Origin: an uncultured Bacteroides sp.
GTDB lineage: Bacteria; Bacteroidota; Bacteroidia; Bacteroidales; Bacteroidaceae
NCBI GenBank assembly: GCA_947646015.1
Contig: CANSEY010000010.1
Location: forward strand, 1 to 64,000
DNA: 64,000 nucleotides
Direction of reading: 5' to 3'
The notes under the pieces were generated by a model. The model was not told where the DNA came from. It saw only the letters and a list, made by a program, of their open reading frames with translations, and searched no databases. Below are positions 16,883 through 24,407 of the stretch, piece after piece. Made by a program: the position numbers and the translations under genes. Each line of letters begins with the position of its first letter. Position 1 is the stretch's first letter.

Positions 16883-18124
16883 TTGGAGAAGAAAATTGGA
16901 AAGTTAAGTATCAGGGTGTTGTTGAATACCCATCGTAGAAATGATTGTGAGATTTATCCTCTGATTATCCGTGTGGTTTATCACAGGCGTAAAAGTGAGT
17001 ATTCTCTTGGGTGGAAGATTCATACTTCTAATTTCTCTGCAGATCGTGAGCGTGTTGTCTATTCATCAACCGGTAATCTTAAGCGCAAGGATCTGGGACT
17101 TATCAATGATGCCATTTCTCAGGAGCGTGAACGATTGCTGAAGATTTTTGCTTTTCTTCAACAGAATATGCCGGGTTTCAGCTTATCTCAGTTGATGGAT
17201 AAGTATCGTATGGAGCGCAATTTGCGTTATGTCGATGCTTTTATTGTGCGTGAGATAGAGAGGCTTCGGCAGGAGGGGCGTTCCGGTACTGCCGGCCTGT
17301 ACCTTAGCGGATTGTACTCTTTACGACGTTTTTTGCGTGGTCAGAAGATTACGTTTCGCGAGTTGACTTATTGTTTTCTTACGGATTATATTCATTTTCT
17401 ACGTATGCGCGGTATCTCTGAAAATACTGTGAATATGTATATTCGCAATCTCCGGGCTGTCTATAACAAAGCCCAAAAGCAGGGGATAAATATGGGTTGT
17501 GAGTCTCCCTTCCGGGAGCTTAAGCTTCAAACTCAGGAGACTGCGAAGCGTGCGTTGTGTAAGCATGATATTGCCCGTATAGTATCTGTTGATCTTTCCT
17601 CCGAACCTTTATTGGATCGTGCCCGGGATCTTTTTATGTTTAGTTTCTATGCCCGTGGGATGCCTTTTGTCGATATTGTCTTTCTTAAACATGACTCGAT
17701 AATCAATGGAATCATTTATTATGAGCGTAATAAAACGGGGCAACGCATGCAAGTTCGTGTGATTCCTCCTCTCGCAGCTCTGATTGAGAAGTATCGGAGT
17801 TCTTATCCGTATGTATTGCCGTATATAACGTCTTTTTCGGACCGTACGTCTTATATGCAATATCGCTATGCATTGGGTAATGTTAACCGCCTACTCAAAC
17901 GGTTGGGCAGGCGATTGCACCTGCCTCTTGTACTGACTACCTATGTTGCTCGCCATAGCTGGGCGACTATTGCCAAAGAGGAGGGATTTTCTATCGCATC
18001 TATCAGCGAAGGGCTTGGGCATACTTCTGAGGCAACGACCCAGATTTATCTTCAGTCTTTTAATAGTGAGGTCATTGATAAGATTAACGAGCAAGTCGTA
18101 GCCTCTATAGGAAGGCATATCTGA
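16883..18124 (+). CDS. Tsr-like tyrosine site-specific recombinase (candidate DNA invertase)
   Basis: 413 residues from a TTG start (no nearby in-frame ATG; product begins MEKKIGKLSIRVLLNTHRRNDCEIYPLIIRV). The catalytic domain shows Arg in YARGMPFVDIVFL, Lys in YYERNKTGQRMQV, TYVARHSWAT (the first His of His-x-x-Arg is replaced by Tyr, as in many Bacteroides Tsr-type recombinases), GLGHTSEATTQ and nucleophile Tyr in IYLQSF. Bacteroides relatives invert promoters of surface-structure genes. It lies 76 bp from a 23-bp inverted repeat bounding a 1.28-kb segment, and upstream of a fimbrial operon, so I infer it flips that segment. Confidence 0.88.
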   Translation: MEKKIGKLSIRVLLNTHRRNDCEIYPLIIRVVYHRRKSEYSLGWKIHTSNFSADRERVVYSSTGNLKRKDLGLINDAISQERERLLKIFAFLQQNMPGFSLSQLMDKYRMERNLRYVDAFIVREIERLRQEGRSGTAGLYLSGLYSLRRFLRGQKITFRELTYCFLTDYIHFLRMRGISENTVNMYIRNLRAVYNKAQKQGINMGCESPFRELKLQTQETAKRALCKHDIARIVSVDLSSEPLLDRARDLFMFSFYARGMPFVDIVFLKHDSIINGIIYYERNKTGQRMQVRVIPPLAALIEKYRSSYPYVLPYITSFSDRTSYMQYRYALGNVNRLLKRLGRRLHLPLVLTTYVARHSWATIAKEEGFSIASISEGLGHTSEATTQIYLQSFNSEVIDKINEQVVASIGRHI

Positions 18125-18174
18125 TTGCTTTTTGAAAAGGTATATCGTGTGTAAGCAGGTATTTTAAATGATTT

Positions 18175-18188
18175 GTCCCGTTTGGGAC
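18175..18188 (+). terminator. Weak hairpin after the recombinase gene
   Basis: GTCCC (18175-18179) and GGGAC (18184-18188) with a GTTT loop, 50 bp past the stop and 12 bp before the left inversion repeat. There is no T-run, so its role as terminator is uncertain. Confidence 0.35.
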
Positions 18189-18199
18189 CTCTGCTGTTC

Positions 18200-18222
18200 C
18201 ATCTATCTCAATAGGATAGATA
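18200..18222 (+). repeat. Left inverted repeat of the invertible segment (IRL)
   Basis: The core is ATCTATC - TCAATAG - GATAGAT (18201-18221): two 7-bp inverted arms around a 7-bp asymmetric spacer, the architecture of a tyrosine-recombinase crossover site. The whole 23 bp recurs in reverse complement at 19456-19478. Outside, GTTC continues the match with one inserted C. Confidence 0.88.
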
Positions 18223-18282
18223 ACGAGGGTAAAACCCTGACAAAACATGCTTTCTGCTCTTTCAACTACAAAACTCTACTTT

Positions 18283-18334
18283 AGTGATTCTTGTTTGACA
18301 GGGCAAAGATAATGCACCTGCAAAAAGAATCACT
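18283..18334 (-). promoter_or_regulatory. Outward-facing promoter with flanking inverted repeat
   Basis: The minus strand reads TATCTTTG (18304-18311), a perfect -7 box, but no TTTG stands at the -33 position. Instead a perfect 10-bp inverted repeat flanks it: AGTGATTCTT on one side (complement of 18325-18334, overlapping the -33 region) and AAGAATCACT on the other (complement of 18283-18292). This suggests a regulated, activator- or repressor-dependent promoter, plausibly controlled by the AraC protein encoded in the same segment. Confidence 0.65.
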
Positions 18335-18370
18335 TATCCAAAGCAACCATTTACTTCACCTTTTCCGAGA

Positions 18371-19258
18371 TTATATTTTAAGATTCTGATTATCAATATG
18401 CTTGTCTTTGAGCTGCCTGACCAACTCTCTTGGGGAATTACCGAAATTCTTTTTGCAGTATTTATTGAAACTGGCCGCTGAAGAGAAGCCGAATTCATAC
18501 ACAATCTCTTTTACACTGGCTCCGGGTTGCGCCAACCGATAAATGATTTTCTTGTTTTTTTGTTTCAGCAACCATGAATATACTGATTCGCCAAATTCTA
18601 CCTTGAACTTTCTGGCAAGATCGGTAATACTCATTCCCATTGCCTGTGCTAATTCCTCACGATTGTTCACGCGATCAACATGCAGTAAAACAGCAGCTTT
18701 GAAGCTCATATTCGTTCCTATGATTTCATGAAATAAATTTACTATTTCCTGTTTGCTATAGCTTGTTCTCAAAATAATAAAGAGTTCTTTCTCCTTAATG
18801 GAGTGCAAATGCTTACAGTTGACTCCGGCTCTCAGGTAGGCATCCATTAATTCCAGAAATAAGTTCAGCGGGTGGCGTACCGATAGTATTCCGACCTCTT
18901 CAGATGCTTCTCTCACTTCTTTTAGATAGCTCTCTAACATGTGTTTCTCACATAGTTTAATGTCATTGTATAGGAAGCTCATATAAATGTAGCGTCCGGG
19001 GACTCGTACCTGTATCTCGTAAGTGGATAATGCCGAGATGAAAAAGAATTCTTGGGCTATTACCCTTTTTATTTTGCCTTCTTTGGGAATAATCTCCACT
19101 TCACCTTCAAGAATGAAGATCAGGAAATTAGTTTTAACAGATAAGGTCTGACTATTGAAGTTACTGCCGCTTGTAAGCGTTCCAATCCCGAATCCCTCAT
19201 ACGATTCACTTTTATAATTGGTGCATGAGATGTGCTCTTTTTTGTAATGTAGTTTCAT
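18371..19258 (-). CDS. AraC-family transcriptional regulator inside the invertible segment
   Basis: 295 residues. The C-terminal ~100 residues hold the two AraC helix-turn-helices: NREELAQAMGMSITDLARKFKVEFGESVYSWLLKQ and KKIIYRLAQPGASVKEIVYEFGFSSAASFNKYCKKNFGNSPRELVRQL (the second with the family signature). The N-terminal ~110 residues look like a cupin-type sensor (FLIFILEGEVEIIPKEGKIKRVIAQEFFFI). It lies alone within the 23-bp inverted repeats, its 3' end towards the recombinase. Likely activates or tunes the fimbrial operon or the segment's own promoter; the target is inference. Confidence 0.9.
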   Translation of the reverse strand: MKLHYKKEHISCTNYKSESYEGFGIGTLTSGSNFNSQTLSVKTNFLIFILEGEVEIIPKEGKIKRVIAQEFFFISALSTYEIQVRVPGRYIYMSFLYNDIKLCEKHMLESYLKEVREASEEVGILSVRHPLNLFLELMDAYLRAGVNCKHLHSIKEKELFIILRTSYSKQEIVNLFHEIIGTNMSFKAAVLLHVDRVNNREELAQAMGMSITDLARKFKVEFGESVYSWLLKQKNKKIIYRLAQPGASVKEIVYEFGFSSAASFNKYCKKNFGNSPRELVRQLKDKHIDNQNLKI

Positions 19259-19640
19259 TTTTAGTTTTGTAAATTATAGCTTGATATATTTATGTTTTTA
19301 TTAAAATGTTTCATAATATGTTTCGCCGGATTTTGATATAATATATTATTATACAGCGATCTATTTAAAATCGACATGTGCCTATCGCATAGAAAAACAT
19401 TTGCTGAAACAATATTATGTATATAACGCTGATAATCAGGAGTACTTTCTATCACTATCTATCCTATTGAGATAGATGAACTTGATCTGTGTAAGAAGAT
19501 TAAAATAGATGTTCTATGGTTTTTGTAACCGTAACAATTGAATCTTGATGTGGTTCGGTGGAGGAGTATAAGATATTGCGGATTTTATGTATCCGATAAG
19601 TTTAATGTTTTTTTTAAGCAAAACAAGTTGAATAATAGTT
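19259..19640. other. Right end of invertible segment and leader of the fimbrial operon
   Basis: 19259-19455 is the AraC leader and carries its presumed promoter (no exact TAnnTTTG on the minus strand). IRR lies at 19456-19478. 19479-19640 is an AT-rich leader with no exact TAnnTTTG box on the plus strand, so the fimbrial operon seems to lack a fixed canonical promoter of its own. A short minus-strand open frame over 19261-19455 is probably chance. Confidence 0.5.
19456..19478 (-). repeat. Right inverted repeat of the invertible segment (IRR)
   Basis: Exact reverse complement of 18200-18222. The core reads ATCTATC - CTATTGA - GATAGAT on the plus strand. Its spacer is the reverse complement of the left one, fixing the inverted orientation of the two sites. 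It lies 162 bp before the DUF3575 gene. Confidence 0.88.
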
Positions 19641-20201
19641 ATGGCGTTTAAGCGATCTGTGTTTCTCTTTCTGTTGGTTGTTTCTTCTACGTTTTTAGGG
19701 GTCGAAATAGCTCGTGGGCAGGTTTATTCTTTGCAAACTAATGTTTTGGGTTGGGGTACTACCAATATGAATCTTGAGTTCGGGCTGAAGTTTTCCCATC
19801 GTTGGACCTTCCACTTTCCTCTTCAATATAATCCCTTCTCTTTTGGAGATGCGAGGCTTCGCAATTTGTCTGCTTCTCCCGGAGTGCGTTATTGGATCCG
19901 TGAATCTTATGGGCGTTCTTATTTCCTTGGAATTCACGGAGTGAGCACCATGTATAATGTCGGTGGAGTTTTTGGCGATAAATATCGTTACGAAGGCTAC
20001 GGTTTTGGAGGCGGACTTTCTTTGGGGTACAATCGTCCTCTTTCTCCTCATTGGAATTTAGAGTTTGAGGCAGGTCTTGGGGTCTTGTGGACCCATTATG
20101 ATAAATATGTTTGTAAGGCATGCGGGCAGAAAGTGGCTACTTTTAAGGGAGCACGTCTGATTCCGACCAAGTTGGCAGTGAATATAGTCTATTTATTCTA
20201 A
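19641..20201 (+). CDS. DUF3575-family outer-membrane protein, first gene of fimbrial operon
   Basis: 186 residues with a signal peptide (SVFLFLLVVSSTFLGVEIARGQ; cleavage near residue 28). The mature part is a small beta-barrel-like protein: YSLQTNVLGWGTTNMNLEFG, HFPLQYNPFSF, PGVRYWIRESYGRSYFLGIH, YGFGGGLSLGYNRPLSPHWNLEFEAGLGVLW, ending in an aromatic strand (VNIVYLF) as outer-membrane barrels do. DUF3575 genes commonly precede FimA/Mfa fimbrial subunits in Bacteroidales. It is followed by the TPR-like lipoprotein after 33 bp. The role in export or anchoring of fimbriae is inferred from context. Confidence 0.8.
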   Translation: MAFKRSVFLFLLVVSSTFLGVEIARGQVYSLQTNVLGWGTTNMNLEFGLKFSHRWTFHFPLQYNPFSFGDARLRNLSASPGVRYWIRESYGRSYFLGIHGVSTMYNVGGVFGDKYRYEGYGFGGGLSLGYNRPLSPHWNLEFEAGLGVLWTHYDKYVCKACGQKVATFKGARLIPTKLAVNIVYLF

Positions 20202-20234
20202 TTCTATTAATCTCATTTCTTATTCTGTTGTAAG

Positions 20235-21950
20235 ATGATACATCAAAAAAAGTTCGTCACTATATCGATAGGGTATCGTATCTATAAAATGTTAGGGATG
20301 CTCTGTCTCTGTGTGCTGGTATATTCATGCGGTTCAAAATCTCCTTTGACTATGCGTTTGTTTATGCAGGCTGGCGGAGCTACTGTCGAGCTGCCGAATA
20401 CTTCTTCTGCGGATAGCGTTTTTACAGTCTCCGAAACTGTCGGTTTCCGGGATAGTGTGGTTGTTGACAATCCCGTTTCTTCGGTTGATTCTCTTGAAGA
20501 AGATATCTGGAAATCAATTGATATGGATCGCATTGATATTGTTGCTCAGCGTAAAAGTATAGAGCGAATCTTGGAACGTAATGGCGAGGTCACCCTGATG
20601 TTTTATGTAAAAGCTCCTAAAGTCCTATTGGACAGTTGCTGGAAGTTGACAATGTACCCGGAACTGATAGAAAAAGACTCTTCTGTTTTGCTGTCTCCTG
20701 TTATTCTGCGGGGAAAAGAATTTATCCGTACACAGGAAAGCCAGTATAAAGCATACGATGATTTCCTAAGGGGTATTATACCGGAGAGTAAATATGACAG
20801 TGCTTTTGTGGATCGTGAAGGTATCCGCAAAGATATTTTTGCACGGCAGAGACTTTTCTGGAAGGTCTATGAAGCAGAGCGACGTAGACGTCTGGCTTAT
20901 CTGAGGTGGAAGGCACTTATGGATAAGCGTCATGGATGGATCAGTACGAAAGCAGAGGGAAACCGTAATACTTTGAAGCAACGTATGCAGCGTAATGTCT
21001 TGGAACGCAGCGTGGAAAAATTCATCGCCGGTTATGATACGGTTGGTATACGTGCTTCGTACCAGAAAAAATACGATCGCCGTACGGATTTTTGGCCGGC
21101 TTACCGTTTGCCTCGTGCAATGACAGTTAAAGATGTTCCTTCCCGCTTTCAGGAACTTTATCTGTCCGGTGGGCGTCTTGAGGATATTCGTAACTACAGT
21201 TTCACTCGCCGGGATTCTATTGAGATCGCTTCCCATCGCTACTTCCGAAAAGCGATTGCAGAGAATGAATATAACCGGGATCATCAGGATTTGATTCGTG
21301 ACCGTATTATCCGCTTCCCTTATGCTGACAGTGCAATGGTCAATCAAACAGCTGATCCTTCGGAAGACTTCTCCTATCTGTATATGTATCGCATCCCGGT
21401 ACGTGAGGGAATGAAGAAATTACATATAACTCTTCGGGGAAACGTGCTCGCTACGGACCATAGCGTATGGAGTCTTCCTCCGGCGGATACATTGACATTC
21501 GTAATTGCGTCTGTTGCCGACTTGGCTGATGCTACTCTGGCGCGTCGTTTTGATATAGCGGGTGACAGTGTGAACCATCTTACTCCTGAGCGTGAGGAGT
21601 ATGCCCAAGGACTTGAGGCCCTGTCCAATCGTGAATATCAGAGAGCTTTGGGTATCCTGGAGAAATATCCGGACTACAATACAGCTGTTGCCTTGACTTG
21701 TTTGGGCTATCATGCAAAGTCGGAAGATTTGTTAAAGCAACTGCCTCAAACAGCTGCGGTTGAATATCTCCGAGCGATTGTGAATGTGCGCTTGGAAGAC
21801 TACCAAGCGGCAGCAGAACTTCTGTTGGAGGCATGCCGTAAAGATACTAAATATGTATACCGTACAGAAATGGACTCTGATATTGCAGCACTTCTTCCCA
21901 GATTTATGGGCCTGAAGGAGGAGCTGGAGCGAATAGCTTCTGAAGAGTAA
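20235..21950 (+). CDS. Fimbrial-operon lipoprotein with C-terminal TPR-like repeats (DUF3868-like)
   Basis: 571 residues; the hydrophobic segment MLGMLCLCVLVYSC ends in a lipobox, so Met at 20289 is an alternative start. The middle is rich in Arg, Tyr and Asp, with charged helices. The last ~110 residues (LEALSNREYQRALGILEKYPDYNTAVALTCLGYHAKSEDLLKQL, then YLRAIVNVRLEDYQAAAELLLEACRKD) look like TPR repeats. Proteins of this kind travel with DUF3575 proteins ahead of fimbrillins. Family naming is tentative. Probably a periplasm- or surface-exposed assembly factor. Confidence 0.65.
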   Translation: MIHQKKFVTISIGYRIYKMLGMLCLCVLVYSCGSKSPLTMRLFMQAGGATVELPNTSSADSVFTVSETVGFRDSVVVDNPVSSVDSLEEDIWKSIDMDRIDIVAQRKSIERILERNGEVTLMFYVKAPKVLLDSCWKLTMYPELIEKDSSVLLSPVILRGKEFIRTQESQYKAYDDFLRGIIPESKYDSAFVDREGIRKDIFARQRLFWKVYEAERRRRLAYLRWKALMDKRHGWISTKAEGNRNTLKQRMQRNVLERSVEKFIAGYDTVGIRASYQKKYDRRTDFWPAYRLPRAMTVKDVPSRFQELYLSGGRLEDIRNYSFTRRDSIEIASHRYFRKAIAENEYNRDHQDLIRDRIIRFPYADSAMVNQTADPSEDFSYLYMYRIPVREGMKKLHITLRGNVLATDHSVWSLPPADTLTFVIASVADLADATLARRFDIAGDSVNHLTPEREEYAQGLEALSNREYQRALGILEKYPDYNTAVALTCLGYHAKSEDLLKQLPQTAAVEYLRAIVNVRLEDYQAAAELLLEACRKDTKYVYRTEMDSDIAALLPRFMGLKEELERIASEE

Positions 21951-22029
21951 AGTACACTATACTTATACCTTAATACTATAAGAAGTTTAATGATTCTTTA
22001 TTTATTGTTGAATTTAAATTTTTATTAAA

Positions 22030-23094
22030 ATGAGAATTACAAAATCGATTCTGGCCTTAATGGCTGCAACCATGACGTTCGCTGCATGTAGCAACGATGA
22101 GAAAATTACGGAGAGTACTCCTAAGACGGTAGCTTTGACTGTGAAGCTGCCAGAGTTCGGCGGAGCTTCGAGTAGAGCTATTGATCCTGAGACTACTACA
22201 GGGAATAAAGTGACTATTAATGGACCTGTAAAAATTATCGCACGTGTTTCACAAGGTGGTGCTATTACCAATACAATTAGTGAAAACATTACAGCTGGTT
22301 CAATGTCCACTATTACAGTTTCTGGTGCGGCACAGTGGATTGAGGTAGAGGCTAATGGTGATAATAGTGCTGAAACTGATAATGTAAACACTCGTCAAGG
22401 ATCAGCTACATCAAGTAAAGTGCGTTTGTTTGGAGGAGCAGCGATAAATCCAGGAAGTGGTGGAAATGCAACTTGCACTCCGACAATAAACCCTGATATG
22501 GCGCGTGTGGAAGTAAAGGGTAGTCTGGCCGGCCCCTGGACGCATCTGAATGATTTAAAGATAAAGGGGATTTACATTAATAATGTTAAGCTTACCAGAG
22601 GTGCTTCTTCATTGACCAGAATTGCGTCGGCTGCCTGGGGTACGGATTATGCTCCATCCGGTCAGTTTGAGAAAATGTTTAATACTGATTTAGGAGCAGG
22701 TGTAGGAACTGGAGTGGCTCAGATTGCGGGTGGACAAGCCGATGGATATAACTTCTTCCCTCAGCAAGATCTTTCTTCTCCTACCACAAAGGAAGATGTT
22801 ATGAAGAAATCGATCCATGTTATCATGGAAGTTGAGTTTGATAAGAAAGTTGGTGGCTCAGGTCCGGAAACCGGCTGGCTTAATGTGGTTGCTTTAAAGG
22901 ATAATACAGCTACTAACTATATTACAGACTTTGAAGCCGGTAAGGTATACTTTATTAACCTTGCCGATATCAAGGATATTATGGATGTTCCGGTTCCTCC
23001 TGTAACTCCGGACCCCGATCCGGAAACTGTTTCTGTAGATCTTACTGTAAACATAGGTCAGTGGACTGTAGTTCAGGTTAAGCCTGAAGTTTAA
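22030..23094 (+). CDS. Fimbrillin (Mfa1/FimA-family major subunit candidate)
   Basis: 354 residues. Signal ITKSILALMAATMTFAAC ends in a lipobox, typical of type V pilins, which are exported as lipoproteins. An N-terminal extension contains TPKTVALTVKLPEFGGASSRAID, with an Arg near residue 54 that could be the processing site used before polymerisation (by analogy with Porphyromonas fimbrillins; inference). The C-terminal PVPPVTPDPDPETVSVDLTVNIGQWTVVQV fits the final strand exchanged between subunits. It lies between the TPR-like lipoprotein and the Mfa2/FimB-like anchor. It has a long leader of 79 bp, so extra regulation or separate expression is possible. Confidence 0.8.
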   Translation: MRITKSILALMAATMTFAACSNDEKITESTPKTVALTVKLPEFGGASSRAIDPETTTGNKVTINGPVKIIARVSQGGAITNTISENITAGSMSTITVSGAAQWIEVEANGDNSAETDNVNTRQGSATSSKVRLFGGAAINPGSGGNATCTPTINPDMARVEVKGSLAGPWTHLNDLKIKGIYINNVKLTRGASSLTRIASAAWGTDYAPSGQFEKMFNTDLGAGVGTGVAQIAGGQADGYNFFPQQDLSSPTTKEDVMKKSIHVIMEVEFDKKVGGSGPETGWLNVVALKDNTATNYITDFEAGKVYFINLADIKDIMDVPVPPVTPDPDPETVSVDLTVNIGQWTVVQVKPEV

Positions 23095-23176
23095 CTTTAC
23101 TCTGTCTTTTTCCGGTGCGGGAAATACCCCGTACCGGATACAATTTGAATGTTTCTTATTTTATATTAGTTGATAT

Positions 23177-24160
23177 ATGATATTTGTCGGGAAGAAAAAC
23201 AGCACTTCGTTTTTTCTGCTTATTTCACTCATTTTAGGACTGGCTCTCTATACAGCCTTATTTAGCAGTTGTGTTTACGAGGACTTGAGTAAATGTTCAC
23301 GGATGTTTATGTTACAGCCACGTTATCTTTTGCATACGGGTGAAGGCGATCGTTTTGGAGAAGCTGTCCACCATATAGATGTGTATGCGTTCGACTCCCT
23401 CGGCATTTATCGCAAAATGTTTCGGGACAAAGGAGCACATTTGAAGAATGGCTACCGGATGCCTATTGACCTTCCTGAGGGGAAATGGACCTTTTTATGC
23501 TTGGGAGGTAAGGTTGGTGATTACGAGATTGGCATTTTTAAGACAGGTATTCCTCAACAGTTTAGCCCGGCTGTCTCTCCGGGGATTACCACTCTTTCGG
23601 ATTTTCGTGTAAAAGCGTATTTTGAGCAGAAAGAAAATTTAGAATACTCATTTGGTGAGTTGTTCTTTGGGCGTCTGGACTCCGTGGAGATCACAGCTGA
23701 TAACGGTGGGACAGGTGTAGTAGACTTAATGAAAAACACGAATAAGATAGAAGTCCGTGTGAAGGGAATCGCTGATGGTTCATCAGCCCGTATCACCTCT
23801 GATAACGGACGCTTTAACTCAGAAAATGTTACGCCGGCCGATGCCGGTACGATTATATATGTTCCTTATTATAGCGCATCTCAAGCGGATGATACCCGTG
23901 TTTTCCAGTTTGATGTATTGCGCCTGTATACTGACGGGCATCTGTTCCTTAAATTGCTGAATCCCGATGGAACAGATGTTATTCCGGGATTTACAAAAGA
24001 TTTAATCAATGCTATTATGTCCTCTCCCGCATACCATACTCAGGAGGATTTGGATAGAGAGGATACCTATCTGATTGAATTGGTGCTTTCTAAAGACGGA
24101 GTCATTATCTCTTTGCGGGTAAATGGCTGGGAAACTGTCAGTACTACTCCGGAGGTCTGA
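23177..24160 (+). CDS. FimB/Mfa2-family fimbrial anchor subunit
   Basis: 327 residues with a lipoprotein signal (FLLISLILGLALYTALFSSC), followed by VYEDLSKCSR, the Cys/DL motif typical of Mfa2/FimB proteins. The body contains HIDVYAFDSLGIYRKMF and YRMPIDLPEGKWTFLCLGG, matching this family's first beta-sandwich domain. Such proteins cap the fimbrial base and limit length (established for Porphyromonas Mfa2/FimB). It follows the fimbrillin by 82 bp in the same orientation. Confidence 0.85.
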   Translation: MIFVGKKNSTSFFLLISLILGLALYTALFSSCVYEDLSKCSRMFMLQPRYLLHTGEGDRFGEAVHHIDVYAFDSLGIYRKMFRDKGAHLKNGYRMPIDLPEGKWTFLCLGGKVGDYEIGIFKTGIPQQFSPAVSPGITTLSDFRVKAYFEQKENLEYSFGELFFGRLDSVEITADNGGTGVVDLMKNTNKIEVRVKGIADGSSARITSDNGRFNSENVTPADAGTIIYVPYYSASQADDTRVFQFDVLRLYTDGHLFLKLLNPDGTDVIPGFTKDLINAIMSSPAYHTQEDLDREDTYLIELVLSKDGVIISLRVNGWETVSTTPEV

Positions 24161-24407
24161 CAAGGAAAGTGAGAATTCAAACGGAGTGGCTACGGATGTT
24201 TTTATGGGTAAATAGAATTTGTTTTTTAGAGTGAATTCGTGCCTCTCTCGTGTTGGAAGGTTGTTTTGTCGTCGGGATGAAGCTACTTTGTCAGGACAAG
24301 GTAGGCGTAGGCCGGCACAAAACACCTTCTTTTGAGAGTGTATAAAGTTTTAAAAGTAGAGGGCGGAGTATACTATTAATGAACTGAATCTAAATTGATT
24401 GCATAAA
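24161..24407. other. Intergenic stretch within the fimbrial operon
   Basis: About 245 bp between the anchor gene and the first large lipoprotein. It has no convincing ORF or perfect hairpin. GACAAGGTAGGCGTAGGCCGG-like G-rich words near 24295-24315 suggest structured RNA or an eroded gene end. Confidence 0.3.

Larger units (their letters stand above)
18200..19478. mobile_element. Candidate invertible DNA segment (1.28 kb) carrying an AraC regulator and outward promoter
   Basis: Bounded by perfect 23-bp inverted repeats with recombinase-core structure and opposite-facing spacers, which directs inversion rather than excision. It contains the AraC-family gene (18371-19258, minus) and, near the left end, an outward-pointing TATCTTTG box (18304-18311, minus). 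In the orientation given, that box points at the 3' end of the recombinase gene. After inversion it would sit near 19367-19374 on the plus strand, about 270 bp before the first fimbrial gene. The sequenced state is therefore inferred OFF for that promoter. Confidence 0.8.
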
